From Bradyrhizobium commune (GTDB lineage: Bacteria > Pseudomonadota > Alphaproteobacteria > Rhizobiales > Xanthobacteraceae): a stretch of DNA of 64,000 bases. The notes below the pieces were generated by a model. It saw only the letters and a program-made list of their open reading frames with translations, made no database searches and was not told the origin of the DNA. Shown one piece after another: positions 45,822 to 53,271 of this stretch. The stretch is from assembly GCF_015624505.1 (NCBI RefSeq), contig NZ_CP061379.1, forward strand, positions 3,286,001-3,350,000, written 5' to 3'. The position numbers and the translations under genes are program-made. Every line of letters begins with the position of its first letter. Position 1 is the stretch's first letter.

Positions 45822-45886
45822 GGCAGCAGCTCCCAAGAATTTAACGCATAGATTTTGCGCTTACTGTCATCAGCCTCGGCGAGCCG

Positions 45887-47176
45887 TCAAGGCGCCTCGT
45901 CGGCACCTTTGCGGAACGGGCCGAGCTCGGCGAGCTCCCGTCCGGCTTCCGCGACATAGGCGCGCTCGCGCTTGAGGTAATCGTCGATGGCACGGCGCAG
46001 GCCGGGATCGGCGATGAAGTGGGCGGAATGGGTCGTCCGTGGCAGGTAGCCGCGCGCAATCTTGTGCTCACCCTGCGCGCCGGCCTCAACATGGGTCAGG
46101 CCGCGCTTGATGGCAAAATCGATCGCCTGGTAGTAGCAGACCTCGAAATGCAGGAACGGATGGTGCTCGACCGCGCCCCAGTTGCGGCCGAACAGCGTGT
46201 CCGAGCCGATGAAGTTGATGGCGCCGGCGATCCAGTGGTCGTTGCGGCGGGCCATCACGAGCAGCACGTCCTCGCTCATGGTCTCGCCGATCAGCGAGAA
46301 GAATTCGCGCGTGAGGTAGGGGCGGCCCCATTTGCGCGAGCCGGTCTCCATGTAGAACGCGAAGAAGGCGTCCCAGGCATCTTCGGTGATGTCCTTGCCC
46401 GTGAGCCAGTGAATGGTGACGCCGGCGGCGAGCGCATCGCGCCGTTCCCGCTTGATCGATTTGCGGTGACGCGAGTTGAGCGTCGCGAGGAAATCGTCGA
46501 AGCTGGCAAAGCCCTCATTGTGCCAATGAAACTGCTGGTCGGTACGCTGGAGGAAGCCGTGCCCGGCGAGCAGCTTCCATTCGGCCTCCCGTGCGAACGT
46601 CACGTGCACAGAGGAGGCCTTGCTGACGCCGCACAGCGCCACCAGGCCGCTCGCGAGCGCCTCGGTGATGCGCTCGCGGTCGACGCCGTCGCGGACCAGT
46701 AGCCGCGGTCCAGTCGCAGGCGTGAAGGGAACCGAAACCTGAAGCTTCGGATAATAGCGGCCGCCGGCGCGCTCATAGGCGTCCGCCCAGCCGCGGTCGA
46801 AGACGTATTCGCCCTGGCTGTGCGATTTCAGATAGCAGGGCACGACGCCGACGACGCGACCATCGAGCTTCGCCGCCAGATGCCGTGGCCCCCAGCCGGT
46901 GCGGATGGTGGCTGAACCCGATTTCTCAGCGGCGGAGAAAAACGCGTGCGAGACGAACGGGTTATAGGCGGGCTTTAAGAGGCCAGCCGAACCGCCTGGG
47001 AGCCCGGATAAGGTTCCCATGCCATGCCCGTTGCAGGCCTTGCCAGGATTGGCGCAGGCGTCCCAATCCTCCGGCGAAATTTCGCTGATGGATGGGACGG
47101 CTTCGAGCGTGATGTCGGATGATGCCATTGCGCCCAAGATCGTGCATTGCAGCAGCGACTTCAAGGGCGGGGACAT
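45887..47176 (-). CDS. GNAT-fold acyltransferase family protein (DUF482 / FemAB-like)
   Basis: The product is about 429 aa from ATG 47176, which overlaps the stop of the GDPD gene (TGATG), or 413 aa from ATG 47128. The motifs P..W.AC, NPFVSHAFF.A.E.SG, LQVSVPFTPATGPRLL, and SRHRKSIKRERR plus GAINFIGSDTLFGRNWGA match DUF482 (COG3146), which has double GNAT folds like FemAB peptidoglycan-bridge enzymes. Acceptor unknown. The junction suggests translational coupling with upstream GDPD. Confidence 0.82.
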   Translation of the reverse strand: MSPPLKSLLQCTILGAMASSDITLEAVPSISEISPEDWDACANPGKACNGHGMGTLSGLPGGSAGLLKPAYNPFVSHAFFSAAEKSGSATIRTGWGPRHLAAKLDGRVVGVVPCYLKSHSQGEYVFDRGWADAYERAGGRYYPKLQVSVPFTPATGPRLLVRDGVDRERITEALASGLVALCGVSKASSVHVTFAREAEWKLLAGHGFLQRTDQQFHWHNEGFASFDDFLATLNSRHRKSIKRERRDALAAGVTIHWLTGKDITEDAWDAFFAFYMETGSRKWGRPYLTREFFSLIGETMSEDVLLVMARRNDHWIAGAINFIGSDTLFGRNWGAVEHHPFLHFEVCYYQAIDFAIKRGLTHVEAGAQGEHKIARGYLPRTTHSAHFIADPGLRRAIDDYLKRERAYVAEAGRELAELGPFRKGADEAP

Positions 47177-47928
47177 CAAGCCTGCGGCACAAACCCCTCG
47201 AAGATCATTTGATCGGCGTATTGGCCGACACGCGTCCGCTGCTCCGGCGTGCGCACGGTCCAGCCGAGCAGGGCGCAGCCGAACACATTGCGGGCGATCC
47301 AGGGGGCGGGGGCCGGAAGGTGGTCGACCTTGTAAGCAATGAAATGCGGTTGGGTCTGAAAGCCGTGGCGCAGGTACAGCATGCTGTCGCGCTGCGCCTG
47401 CGTCAGGTCAGCCCAGTATTCGTCGTCATAGCTTCGCTGGGCGACGATGCCGCGCGGGCGCGAGGGCAGAAGCTCGCGGAGCGCCAGCACCTGGTCGGGA
47501 TCGAAGGACATGCCGACCGCGGGACCCTGATAGGGCGCCAGCACCTCGGCCATCCGCTTCACCAGCTTGCGGTCGCCGTCAAAATGGCTCTTCACCTCGA
47601 TCACCAGCGGAACGCGGCCGGCAACCATGCCGCAGAGGTCGGACAGCGACATCATCCGCTCGTCTGTGGCCTTGAACTTGATGGCCCTCAGCTCGGCTGC
47701 AGTCTTCTCAACGAGGTCACCGGTCGCCTCGGTGAGGCGGCCGAGCGCATGATCGTGGTGCACCATCGCCTCGCCGTCGGCGGAGAGCTGGATGTCGACC
47801 TCGATCGAGAAATTGCCCGCGATCGCAGCCTGCACCGCGCCCGGCATGTTTTCCACGATGCCGCGCGAAATATCGTGCAGGCCGCGATGGGCGACCGGCC
47901 GGGCTGTCAGCCAATCAGGAGCGCGCAT
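47176..47928 (-). CDS. Glycerophosphodiester phosphodiesterase (GDPD)
   Basis: The product is 250 aa. The TIM-barrel active-site residues are visible: His14 in VAHRG, Glu43 and Asp45 in SIEVDIQLS, and His58 in MVHHD. It hydrolyses glycerophosphodiesters to glycerol-3-phosphate and an alcohol. It lacks a signal peptide, so it is cytosolic. The gene is the middle of a three-gene operon (RidA, GDPD, acyltransferase) with 5-bp and 1-bp junctions. Confidence 0.92.
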   Translation of the reverse strand: MRAPDWLTARPVAHRGLHDISRGIVENMPGAVQAAIAGNFSIEVDIQLSADGEAMVHHDHALGRLTEATGDLVEKTAAELRAIKFKATDERMMSLSDLCGMVAGRVPLVIEVKSHFDGDRKLVKRMAEVLAPYQGPAVGMSFDPDQVLALRELLPSRPRGIVAQRSYDDEYWADLTQAQRDSMLYLRHGFQTQPHFIAYKVDHLPAPAPWIARNVFGCALLGWTVRTPEQRTRVGQYADQMIFEGFVPQA

Positions 47929-47933
47929 CCGGC

Positions 47934-48401
47934 TCAGGCGATCTCGAATACGCCTTCGACCTCGACGGCTGCGTCCGCCGGCAGCGAGGCGACGCCGACG
48001 GTGGTGCGGGCGTGACGGCCCTTGTCGCCGAAGGCCGCGACCATCAGGTCGGAGGCGCCGTTGAGCACTTTCGGCCCGTCGAGGAAATCGGGGGCCGAAT
48101 TGATGAAGCCGCCGAGGCGCACAACGCGTACGACCTTGTCGAGGTCGCCAAGCGCGGCCTTGACCTGGGCGAGCAGGTTGACGGCGCAGCCGCGCGCGGC
48201 CGCCGCGCCCTGTTCGAGGGAGACGCCGCCACCGAGCTTGCCCTTGGCGATCAGCTTGCCGGAGGGATCGAAGCAGACCTGACCGGACACAAACAGCAAA
48301 TTGCCGGTGCGCACGAACGGCACGTAATTGGCCACAGGGGTGGGCGCCTCATGCAGCTTGATGCCCTGATCCGCCAGTTTCTGCTCGACCGTGCCCGCCA
48401 T
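47934..48401 (-). CDS. RidA-family protein (longer type)
   Basis: The product is 155 aa from ATG 48401. The YjgF/YER057c/UK114 fold is seen in YVPFVRTGNLLFVSGQVCFDPSGK and VRVVRLGGFINSAPDF, with GKHARTTVGV near the C-terminus carrying the conserved Arg of imine/enamine deaminases. It likely protects PLP enzymes from reactive enamines, but many members have other roles. First gene of the RidA-GDPD-acyltransferase operon. Confidence 0.88.
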   Translation of the reverse strand: MAGTVEQKLADQGIKLHEAPTPVANYVPFVRTGNLLFVSGQVCFDPSGKLIAKGKLGGGVSLEQGAAAARGCAVNLLAQVKAALGDLDKVVRVVRLGGFINSAPDFLDGPKVLNGASDLMVAAFGDKGRHARTTVGVASLPADAAVEVEGVFEIA

Positions 48402-48637
48402 GTTCGACCTCGATGTCTGAAAACTCATATCCGTTCCGGCCGTCGCGGCCGGGCGCGCCCTGTTTCGCCCATCGTGCCGTCACATGCAAGCAAGCCGACC
48501 GGGCCGCCGCGCTGCATTTTCTTGAGGCAGGACAGGAGGTTCAACCAAGAGGCGCAACTTTCCGTGAAACGGCCCCAGTTGCGACGCAATGGAACGGTCA
48601 TTAAAGTGTCGAATCTGCGCTTCCCCAGGGAACAGAC

Positions 48638-49483
48638 ATGGTGCACCTTTTCCGGACTTCGCTCGGTGTGATGGCGCTCGCGGCGGCCGCTTTCGGGCCC
48701 AGCGGCGGGGCTTATGCGGCCAACGGTCCGTTCCTCGCGCATCAGGCGCTCTATGATTTGAGCCTTGTGAAATCGCGCTCCAACTCCATCAACAGCGCGC
48801 GCGGCCGCATCCTCTACAATTTCGCCGGCAGTAGCTGTGAGGGTTACACCTCCGAATTCCGTCAGGTCTCCGAGCTCGACAGCGGCGAGGGCAAGATCAC
48901 GCTGAGCGACCTCCGCTCCAATTCCTGGGAGGATGCGGCGGGGAAAAGCTACCGCTTCAAGATCGAGACGCGCATGAACGAGACCGAGGCGGGCCTGGTC
49001 GACGGCTCGGCGGAGCGCGACGGCGACCACATCAACGTCAAGCTGAAGCTGCCGGCGCCGAAGAATTTCACCCTGGACGGCAAGATCGTTTTCCCGACCG
49101 AGCAGATCCAGCGCATCATTGCGGCGGCCAAGGAGGGCAAGCCGCTGCTCGAGCTCTCCGTCTATGACGGCTCCGACGATGGCGAGAAGGTCTACAACAC
49201 CCTGACCGTGATCGGCCAGCCGATCCCGGACGACCGCACCGCTTCGCCCGATCCGTCGACGTCGGACGAGCACATGAAATCGCTCAAACGCTGGCCGGTC
49301 ACCGTCAGCTATTTCGACCGCGAGGCCCAGCAGAAGGAAGGCGAGCAGACGCCGGTCTATGCCATGTCGTTCGAGCTCTACGAAAACGGCGTCTCCCGCC
49401 AGCTCGTGCTCGACTACAACGACTTTGTCATCTCAGGCGCGATGGGCAAGTTCGACGTCAAGGACAGCAAGCCCTGTAATTGA
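48638..49483 (+). CDS. eipB: Cell envelope integrity protein EipB (DUF1849)
   Basis: The product is 281 aa with a signal peptide at about 1-28 (ending in YAA). FLAHQALYDLSLV, then GRILYNFAGSSCEGYTSEFRQVSEL, and the last SKPCN match EipB/DUF1849. In Brucella EipB is a periplasmic beta-spiral protein stabilised by a disulfide between equivalent cysteines and is needed for envelope integrity. Both cysteines are present here. The gene has no close partners; the adhesin locus follows convergently. Confidence 0.92.
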   Translation: MVHLFRTSLGVMALAAAAFGPSGGAYAANGPFLAHQALYDLSLVKSRSNSINSARGRILYNFAGSSCEGYTSEFRQVSELDSGEGKITLSDLRSNSWEDAAGKSYRFKIETRMNETEAGLVDGSAERDGDHINVKLKLPAPKNFTLDGKIVFPTEQIQRIIAAAKEGKPLLELSVYDGSDDGEKVYNTLTVIGQPIPDDRTASPDPSTSDEHMKSLKRWPVTVSYFDREAQQKEGEQTPVYAMSFELYENGVSRQLVLDYNDFVISGAMGKFDVKDSKPCN

Positions 49484-49510
49484 GGGCGGGATCATCCGTC
49501 ACGCGGCAAG

Positions 49511-49543
49511 AAAAAAGGGCGCAGCTTCAGTGAAGCCGCGCCC
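49511..49543 (-). terminator. Terminator of the heptosyltransferase-adhesin operon
   Basis: The stem gggcgcagcttc (49517-49528) and gaagccgcgccc (49532-49543) has one mismatch in 12 and a 3-nt loop. On the minus strand it is followed by ttttttctt. It lies about 50 bp after the adhesin stop. Confidence 0.85.
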
Positions 49544-49590
49544 TCTTGATGTGTGCTGCGAAGCAAGGCCCCCGTGGTCTCGCTCTGCCG

Positions 49591-51330
49591 TTAGGCTGCC
49601 AGCGCGTTGGGAGCCAGGCTTCCCGACGCCACCGCATTGTGCTCGGTGATCATCGTGCCGCCATGTCCATCCGAAGCCAGCGTGAAGTTCGCGGCCGCGT
49701 ACTGGCCGAGCAGGGATAGCGACGCCGAATTGGTACCGTCGCTGAGGGTTAGCGCTCCGCTCCCATTGCCGGGGTCGGCCGCATAGCCTAACGTCGTCCC
49801 TGCACCGAAGGCGATGTCCCTGAGGTCGAGCATGTCGGTGTCGCCAAACCCGGAGATCTGACCCGAGAACAGATCGGAGCTGTCGAGCTGGAGCGTGCCG
49901 TTTCCGCCCTGGAACGTGACATCGGCTGCTGCGCCACCTTCGGCGACATGCTCGAGACCACCCGAGATGATCGTACCGTTGGCGATACCGCTGTTCACCA
50001 GCTCGACGCCGCCACTGTGGACGATCGTTCCGTTGGTGATGCCGCCCGAGACGGTCTGAAGGCCGCCGCTGTTCACGACCACGTCGTTGGCCACGCCCAT
50101 GACGTTCTCCTTGCCGTGATTTCCGATCACGGTGTCGTCGACGACGCCATAGATGTATTCGGTGCCTCCGAGATTGGTCGTGTTGTCGGCGGTACCGTAG
50201 ACAAACTGATAGCCCGCGCTGATGACCATGTTGTTCGCCAGGCCGCCGACCTGGATCATGGCGTAGCCGCCGGTCAACACCGTGGCGCCGTTCGAGATGC
50301 CGCCGGTGTCGACGACCTCGTAGCCGCCGGAATTCACCGTCGTGTTGGTGGACGTCGCGCCGGCGCTCACGATTTCATAGCCGCCGCGGTTGACCGTGGT
50401 CGCCACCGAGCTGCCGCCCGCGCTGACGAACTCGTAGCCACCGCTATTGACGATCGTACCGCTGGTGAAACCGCCCGAGGTGACGACTTCGTAGCCGCCG
50501 CGATTGACCACGGTCGCGACTGCCAGGCCGTAAACCTCGACCTGCTGCGTTGCGCTTGTCAGGGTCGTGCCGCTCACGACGCCGCCGCCAAGCACGGTCT
50601 GCGTGCCGCCGGTCATCACCGTGTTGTTGGCGACGCCGTCCCAGACGATCTGCGACCCGCCGCTAATATGCGTACCGGACGCGGTGCCGCCAGCCAGCAC
50701 ATATTCGGAGCCGCCGCTCATGGTCGTGTTGCTTGCGACGCCGCCGCTTCCGATGAATTGCCAGCCGCTCGTCATCGTCGTGTTGATCGCGGTGCCGATA
50801 ACGTCCTCCTGGCCACCGGCAATGGTCGTTGCGCTGACCATCGCGCCGCCATAGACGGCCTGGTAGATACCGTTGCCGAGCGTCGTGCCGCTGGCCACGC
50901 CGCCGGAATAGACCCATTGCGCGCCGGTGCTCAGGTTCGTTCCGGTCGCGATACCGCCGTCATAAATGGCCTGAACGCCGCTGCCGGTTGTGCCGCTGGC
51001 CGTTCCGCCCGAGTAGATGTTCTGGGCGGCGCCGTCCAAGGTGGTGCCAATCGCCCGGCCACCGTTGAGGATGTTCATGACGGCGCCTCCGGCGATCGTC
51101 GCATCGATGTCGGTGCCGAACACGTTCTCGACGGCAAGACCGCCCAGGAAGGAGTCGACGGCCGTTCCGCCGGAATCCACCACCAGCAGGCCGCCGCCGT
51201 TTACGACCGTCGCACTGGCTACGCCGCCGGCATTGATTTCGAGCGTGCCGCTCCACAAGACCAAGGTCCCATCGGCGGTCGTCCCGGAGCCGACGTCCAA
51301 CGTCTCGCCGGGCTGCACTGTGTCAGTCAT
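49591..51330 (-). CDS. Strand-loop-strand (AIDA-type) repeat adhesin with type I secretion-like C-terminus
   Basis: The product is 579 aa. From about 15 to 460 it is built of 18-20-residue SLS repeats with a recurring G-G-x-x-x-V-x-x-G-G-x-x-x-x-T-x-V/I-x-x core, such as GGYEVVTSGGFTSGTIVNS. These are the O-heptosylation repeats of AIDA-I/TibA passengers. There is no signal peptide, no autotransporter barrel and no aromatic C-terminal residue. Instead, residues about 470-565 form the module DLFSGQISGFGDTDMLDLRDI...LTLSDG...LSLLGQYAAANFTLASDGHGGT seen at the end of type I-secreted proteins. Encoded 19 bp after the heptosyltransferase. Gly/Ser/Thr/Val-rich, with no Cys. Confidence 0.85.
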   Translation of the reverse strand: MTDTVQPGETLDVGSGTTADGTLVLWSGTLEINAGGVASATVVNGGGLLVVDSGGTAVDSFLGGLAVENVFGTDIDATIAGGAVMNILNGGRAIGTTLDGAAQNIYSGGTASGTTGSGVQAIYDGGIATGTNLSTGAQWVYSGGVASGTTLGNGIYQAVYGGAMVSATTIAGGQEDVIGTAINTTMTSGWQFIGSGGVASNTTMSGGSEYVLAGGTASGTHISGGSQIVWDGVANNTVMTGGTQTVLGGGVVSGTTLTSATQQVEVYGLAVATVVNRGGYEVVTSGGFTSGTIVNSGGYEFVSAGGSSVATTVNRGGYEIVSAGATSTNTTVNSGGYEVVDTGGISNGATVLTGGYAMIQVGGLANNMVISAGYQFVYGTADNTTNLGGTEYIYGVVDDTVIGNHGKENVMGVANDVVVNSGGLQTVSGGITNGTIVHSGGVELVNSGIANGTIISGGLEHVAEGGAAADVTFQGGNGTLQLDSSDLFSGQISGFGDTDMLDLRDIAFGAGTTLGYAADPGNGSGALTLSDGTNSASLSLLGQYAAANFTLASDGHGGTMITEHNAVASGSLAPNALAA

Positions 51331-51349
51331 CGCATCTCTCCTGTAAAAT

Positions 51350-52666
51350 TCACTGTGTCCTATTGCCGTTCTGCGTCCCGAACCCCGGGATCGCTTCGAT
51401 CGTGCGTCGTACTTGGTCGAAGGTGATCAGCCGCGTGCATTCGAATTGCCGCGGAGTGTCCTTGTGGCGCGGGCACCACAGGAAGTCTTTGTGGTCGAAC
51501 CTGTGAACAGGATCGTTCCAGCAGGAATTGCAGGCGTGGTAGTTGACGACGCGGTGCGGCGTCGTGAACTCATTGGTCGGATGCGTGAAGCCGCTGATGA
51601 GGACGACGGGCGTTCCGGTCGCCCAGGCAAGCCACGACAGCCCGCTCGACAGGCCGATGAAGAAGGCCGCGTGCCTGACCCAGCGCGCGCGCTCCTGGAG
51701 CGGGCGGTCGCCAGTCTCGTCCTCCGCTCCGTGCGGAATGTGGGTCCAGACCACGCCGGAGCCGTGAACGGGCTTCTGGTCGATACAGATCACCCGGTAG
51801 CCGGCTTGTTTCAGGAAGCGGACCGTTTCGTGCCAGCCATGTGGATTGTTCCAGTATTTGCACTGCGTGGTGCTCTGCACGGCGATGCAGACATAGGGCT
51901 CGGCGATCGGAGGGGTGTCGTCAGCGAGCGCAATTTGCGGCGGCTGTTCGGTCGGATCCACGCCGAGGATGTAGCCTGCGGTTCGATGCAGACCGACGTG
52001 ACGGAAGTCGCAGGGCTGAAACATCCGGTCGTGGTCATCGAAGAACAGCCCGATACTGTATGTCGCGTAGTAGCGGCGCGGATCAACCTCGCCGTGAGGG
52101 AGCAATGTGATCTCGGGATACGCCGTGCGGAACAGCGGGATGACCTTTTCGGACATCGTGCAGGTCAATCGGCAATTGTGCAGGGCACGAAATCTGGCCG
52201 CATAGGGAAACCATCCGATCGTATCGCCGAGCGTCACCTCGGGGAGCTGGATCAGGACGTCGCGATCGGCTGCCGAGTAGTCGTGCTCGAGCACGATCTC
52301 GTCCTTGACCCAGATCTGGAGGCGGATACGAACGAAGTAGCGCTTTGTCGAATTGATGCGGCCGGACTTGATCTCGGTCTCGAACAGGACATTGCCGCTG
52401 TCGATATCGCAGAGCCTGACCCGGTAGGGACCGTTGTTGTCGGGGAGCCAGACCCTACAGCCGTCGTTGAAGTCGAAACGAATCCCCAGCGGGCCGGACT
52501 GGGTCGGCACGTCGGCTGGCGGGCGGAAGGGCAGCTTATCCGGAACTGCCGGGGAGGACGTCCGCGTGCTCTCCGGCGGCGCGGCGGCGTCAGCCGATGC
52601 GGGCGGCGGTGGCCGGGATGAGCCGTTCGCAGCAGGAGCGGGAGTTGGGACGTGGGCAATATTCAT
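51350..52666 (-). CDS. Autotransporter strand-loop-strand O-heptosyltransferase (BAHT family)
   Basis: The product is 438 aa, cytosolic. After a Pro/Ala-rich disordered N-terminus (1-55) comes a beta-rich region, then a GT-B-like glycosyltransferase with LGVDPTEQPPQIAL, PYVCIAVQSTTQCKYWNNP and FFIGLSSGLSWLAWATGTPVVLISGFTHPTNEF motifs. Cys379, Cys382, Cys398 and Cys410 match the CxxC...C...C iron-binding set of TibC. TibC and Aah add heptose from ADP-heptose to SLS repeats. First gene of the operon with the SLS protein. In this organism the donor sugar may not be heptose. Confidence 0.9.
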   Translation of the reverse strand: MNIAHVPTPAPAANGSSRPPPPASADAAAPPESTRTSSPAVPDKLPFRPPADVPTQSGPLGIRFDFNDGCRVWLPDNNGPYRVRLCDIDSGNVLFETEIKSGRINSTKRYFVRIRLQIWVKDEIVLEHDYSAADRDVLIQLPEVTLGDTIGWFPYAARFRALHNCRLTCTMSEKVIPLFRTAYPEITLLPHGEVDPRRYYATYSIGLFFDDHDRMFQPCDFRHVGLHRTAGYILGVDPTEQPPQIALADDTPPIAEPYVCIAVQSTTQCKYWNNPHGWHETVRFLKQAGYRVICIDQKPVHGSGVVWTHIPHGAEDETGDRPLQERARWVRHAAFFIGLSSGLSWLAWATGTPVVLISGFTHPTNEFTTPHRVVNYHACNSCWNDPVHRFDHKDFLWCPRHKDTPRQFECTRLITFDQVRRTIEAIPGFGTQNGNRTQ

Positions 52667-52782
52667 CGGGAAGCAGTCGGCAATGGACTTCGTCTGATGG
52701 CGTTGGCGCGGGAGCTGGTTGCTATCGCTGTCGGGTCGGCGCCGTCATCGGCGTCCGAAGTTGATTGTGGTGACGTGCGCCA

Positions 52783-52817
52783 ATTATAATATGCGCATCA
52801 TATTTGTTATCATAACA
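52783..52817 (-). promoter_or_regulatory. Promoter and operator-like palindrome of the heptosyltransferase-adhesin operon
   Basis: On the minus strand, a consensus -10 TATAAT (52788 to 52783) has a 16-bp spacer to ATAACA (52810 to 52805). That -35-like box lies within a perfect 13-bp palindrome TGTTAT-C-ATAACA (52805-52817). A protein bound there would contact or mask the -35. The start site would lie near 52776, leaving about 110 nt of leader before the heptosyltransferase ATG. Confidence 0.5.
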
Positions 52818-53126
52818 CAGTGAGTAACGTTTTATTCCAGCTCATCCTTATGTTGTGGCGCGCGCTAACGCGTCGGATCGCCGCTATCGATTGTTGCGGG
52901 AAGGCGCCCCGCGGTATCTCGCGACGAATCATGACAAGTTGATCGGCGCGTCTCAGATGATGAGGACCGAATAGGTCCTATTTTGTAGATACGATGAGCG
53001 TATCGCGGAGTTGCTGTTGGTGCCGATCTGGATGCCAATGGGTATCGGAGGCGTTCCGCGAGCGGCACTGAAGAGGCGTCAAGGCCGGCGGTCCAATTCA
53101 AATCCACATTCGTATATGAGTCGCAT

Positions 53127-53155
53127 TTGGTAGCTATAACATAGATCGTTAATAT
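53127..53155 (+). promoter_or_regulatory. Candidate promoter of the type I secretion operon
   Basis: TTGGTA (53127-53132) and TAATAT (53150-53155) are separated by exactly 17 bp in an AT-rich stretch, 117 bp before the ABC transporter ATG. Each box matches the sigma-70 consensus at four of six bases, so this is only a candidate. Confidence 0.4.
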
Positions 53156-53271
53156 ATCATACTGATTTGGGCGCGGCCTGCGCATTGTGCCTGATGTGGG
53201 ATGCAAGGAGCAGACAATGCGCCCGTCGGAGTGTCTTGACGTGATGGAATGGGCATTTTGCGGGGCTGCGC

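Larger units (their letters stand above)
52667..53271. other. 605-bp AT-rich divergent regulatory region of the adhesin and secretion operons
   Basis: This holds no credible gene; long minus-strand frames here are low-complexity. It is locally much more AT-rich than its neighbours (around 52780-52820 and 53100-53165). It contains the two promoter candidates described separately and a dyad aggacc-gaata-ggtcct (52963-52979) that could be an operator. Its size and base composition suggest regulated expression and possibly acquisition by transfer. Confidence 0.55.

Noticed and set aside
49591..51330. Classic autotransporter (type V) adhesin
   Set aside because: There is no signal peptide, no beta-barrel and no C-terminal aromatic residue; the neighbouring HlyB/HlyD genes suggest type I secretion instead.
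49948..51426. 492-codon frame on the plus strand opposite the SLS protein
   Set aside because: It mirrors the repeat periodicity of the SLS gene and has no independent start signal or motif.
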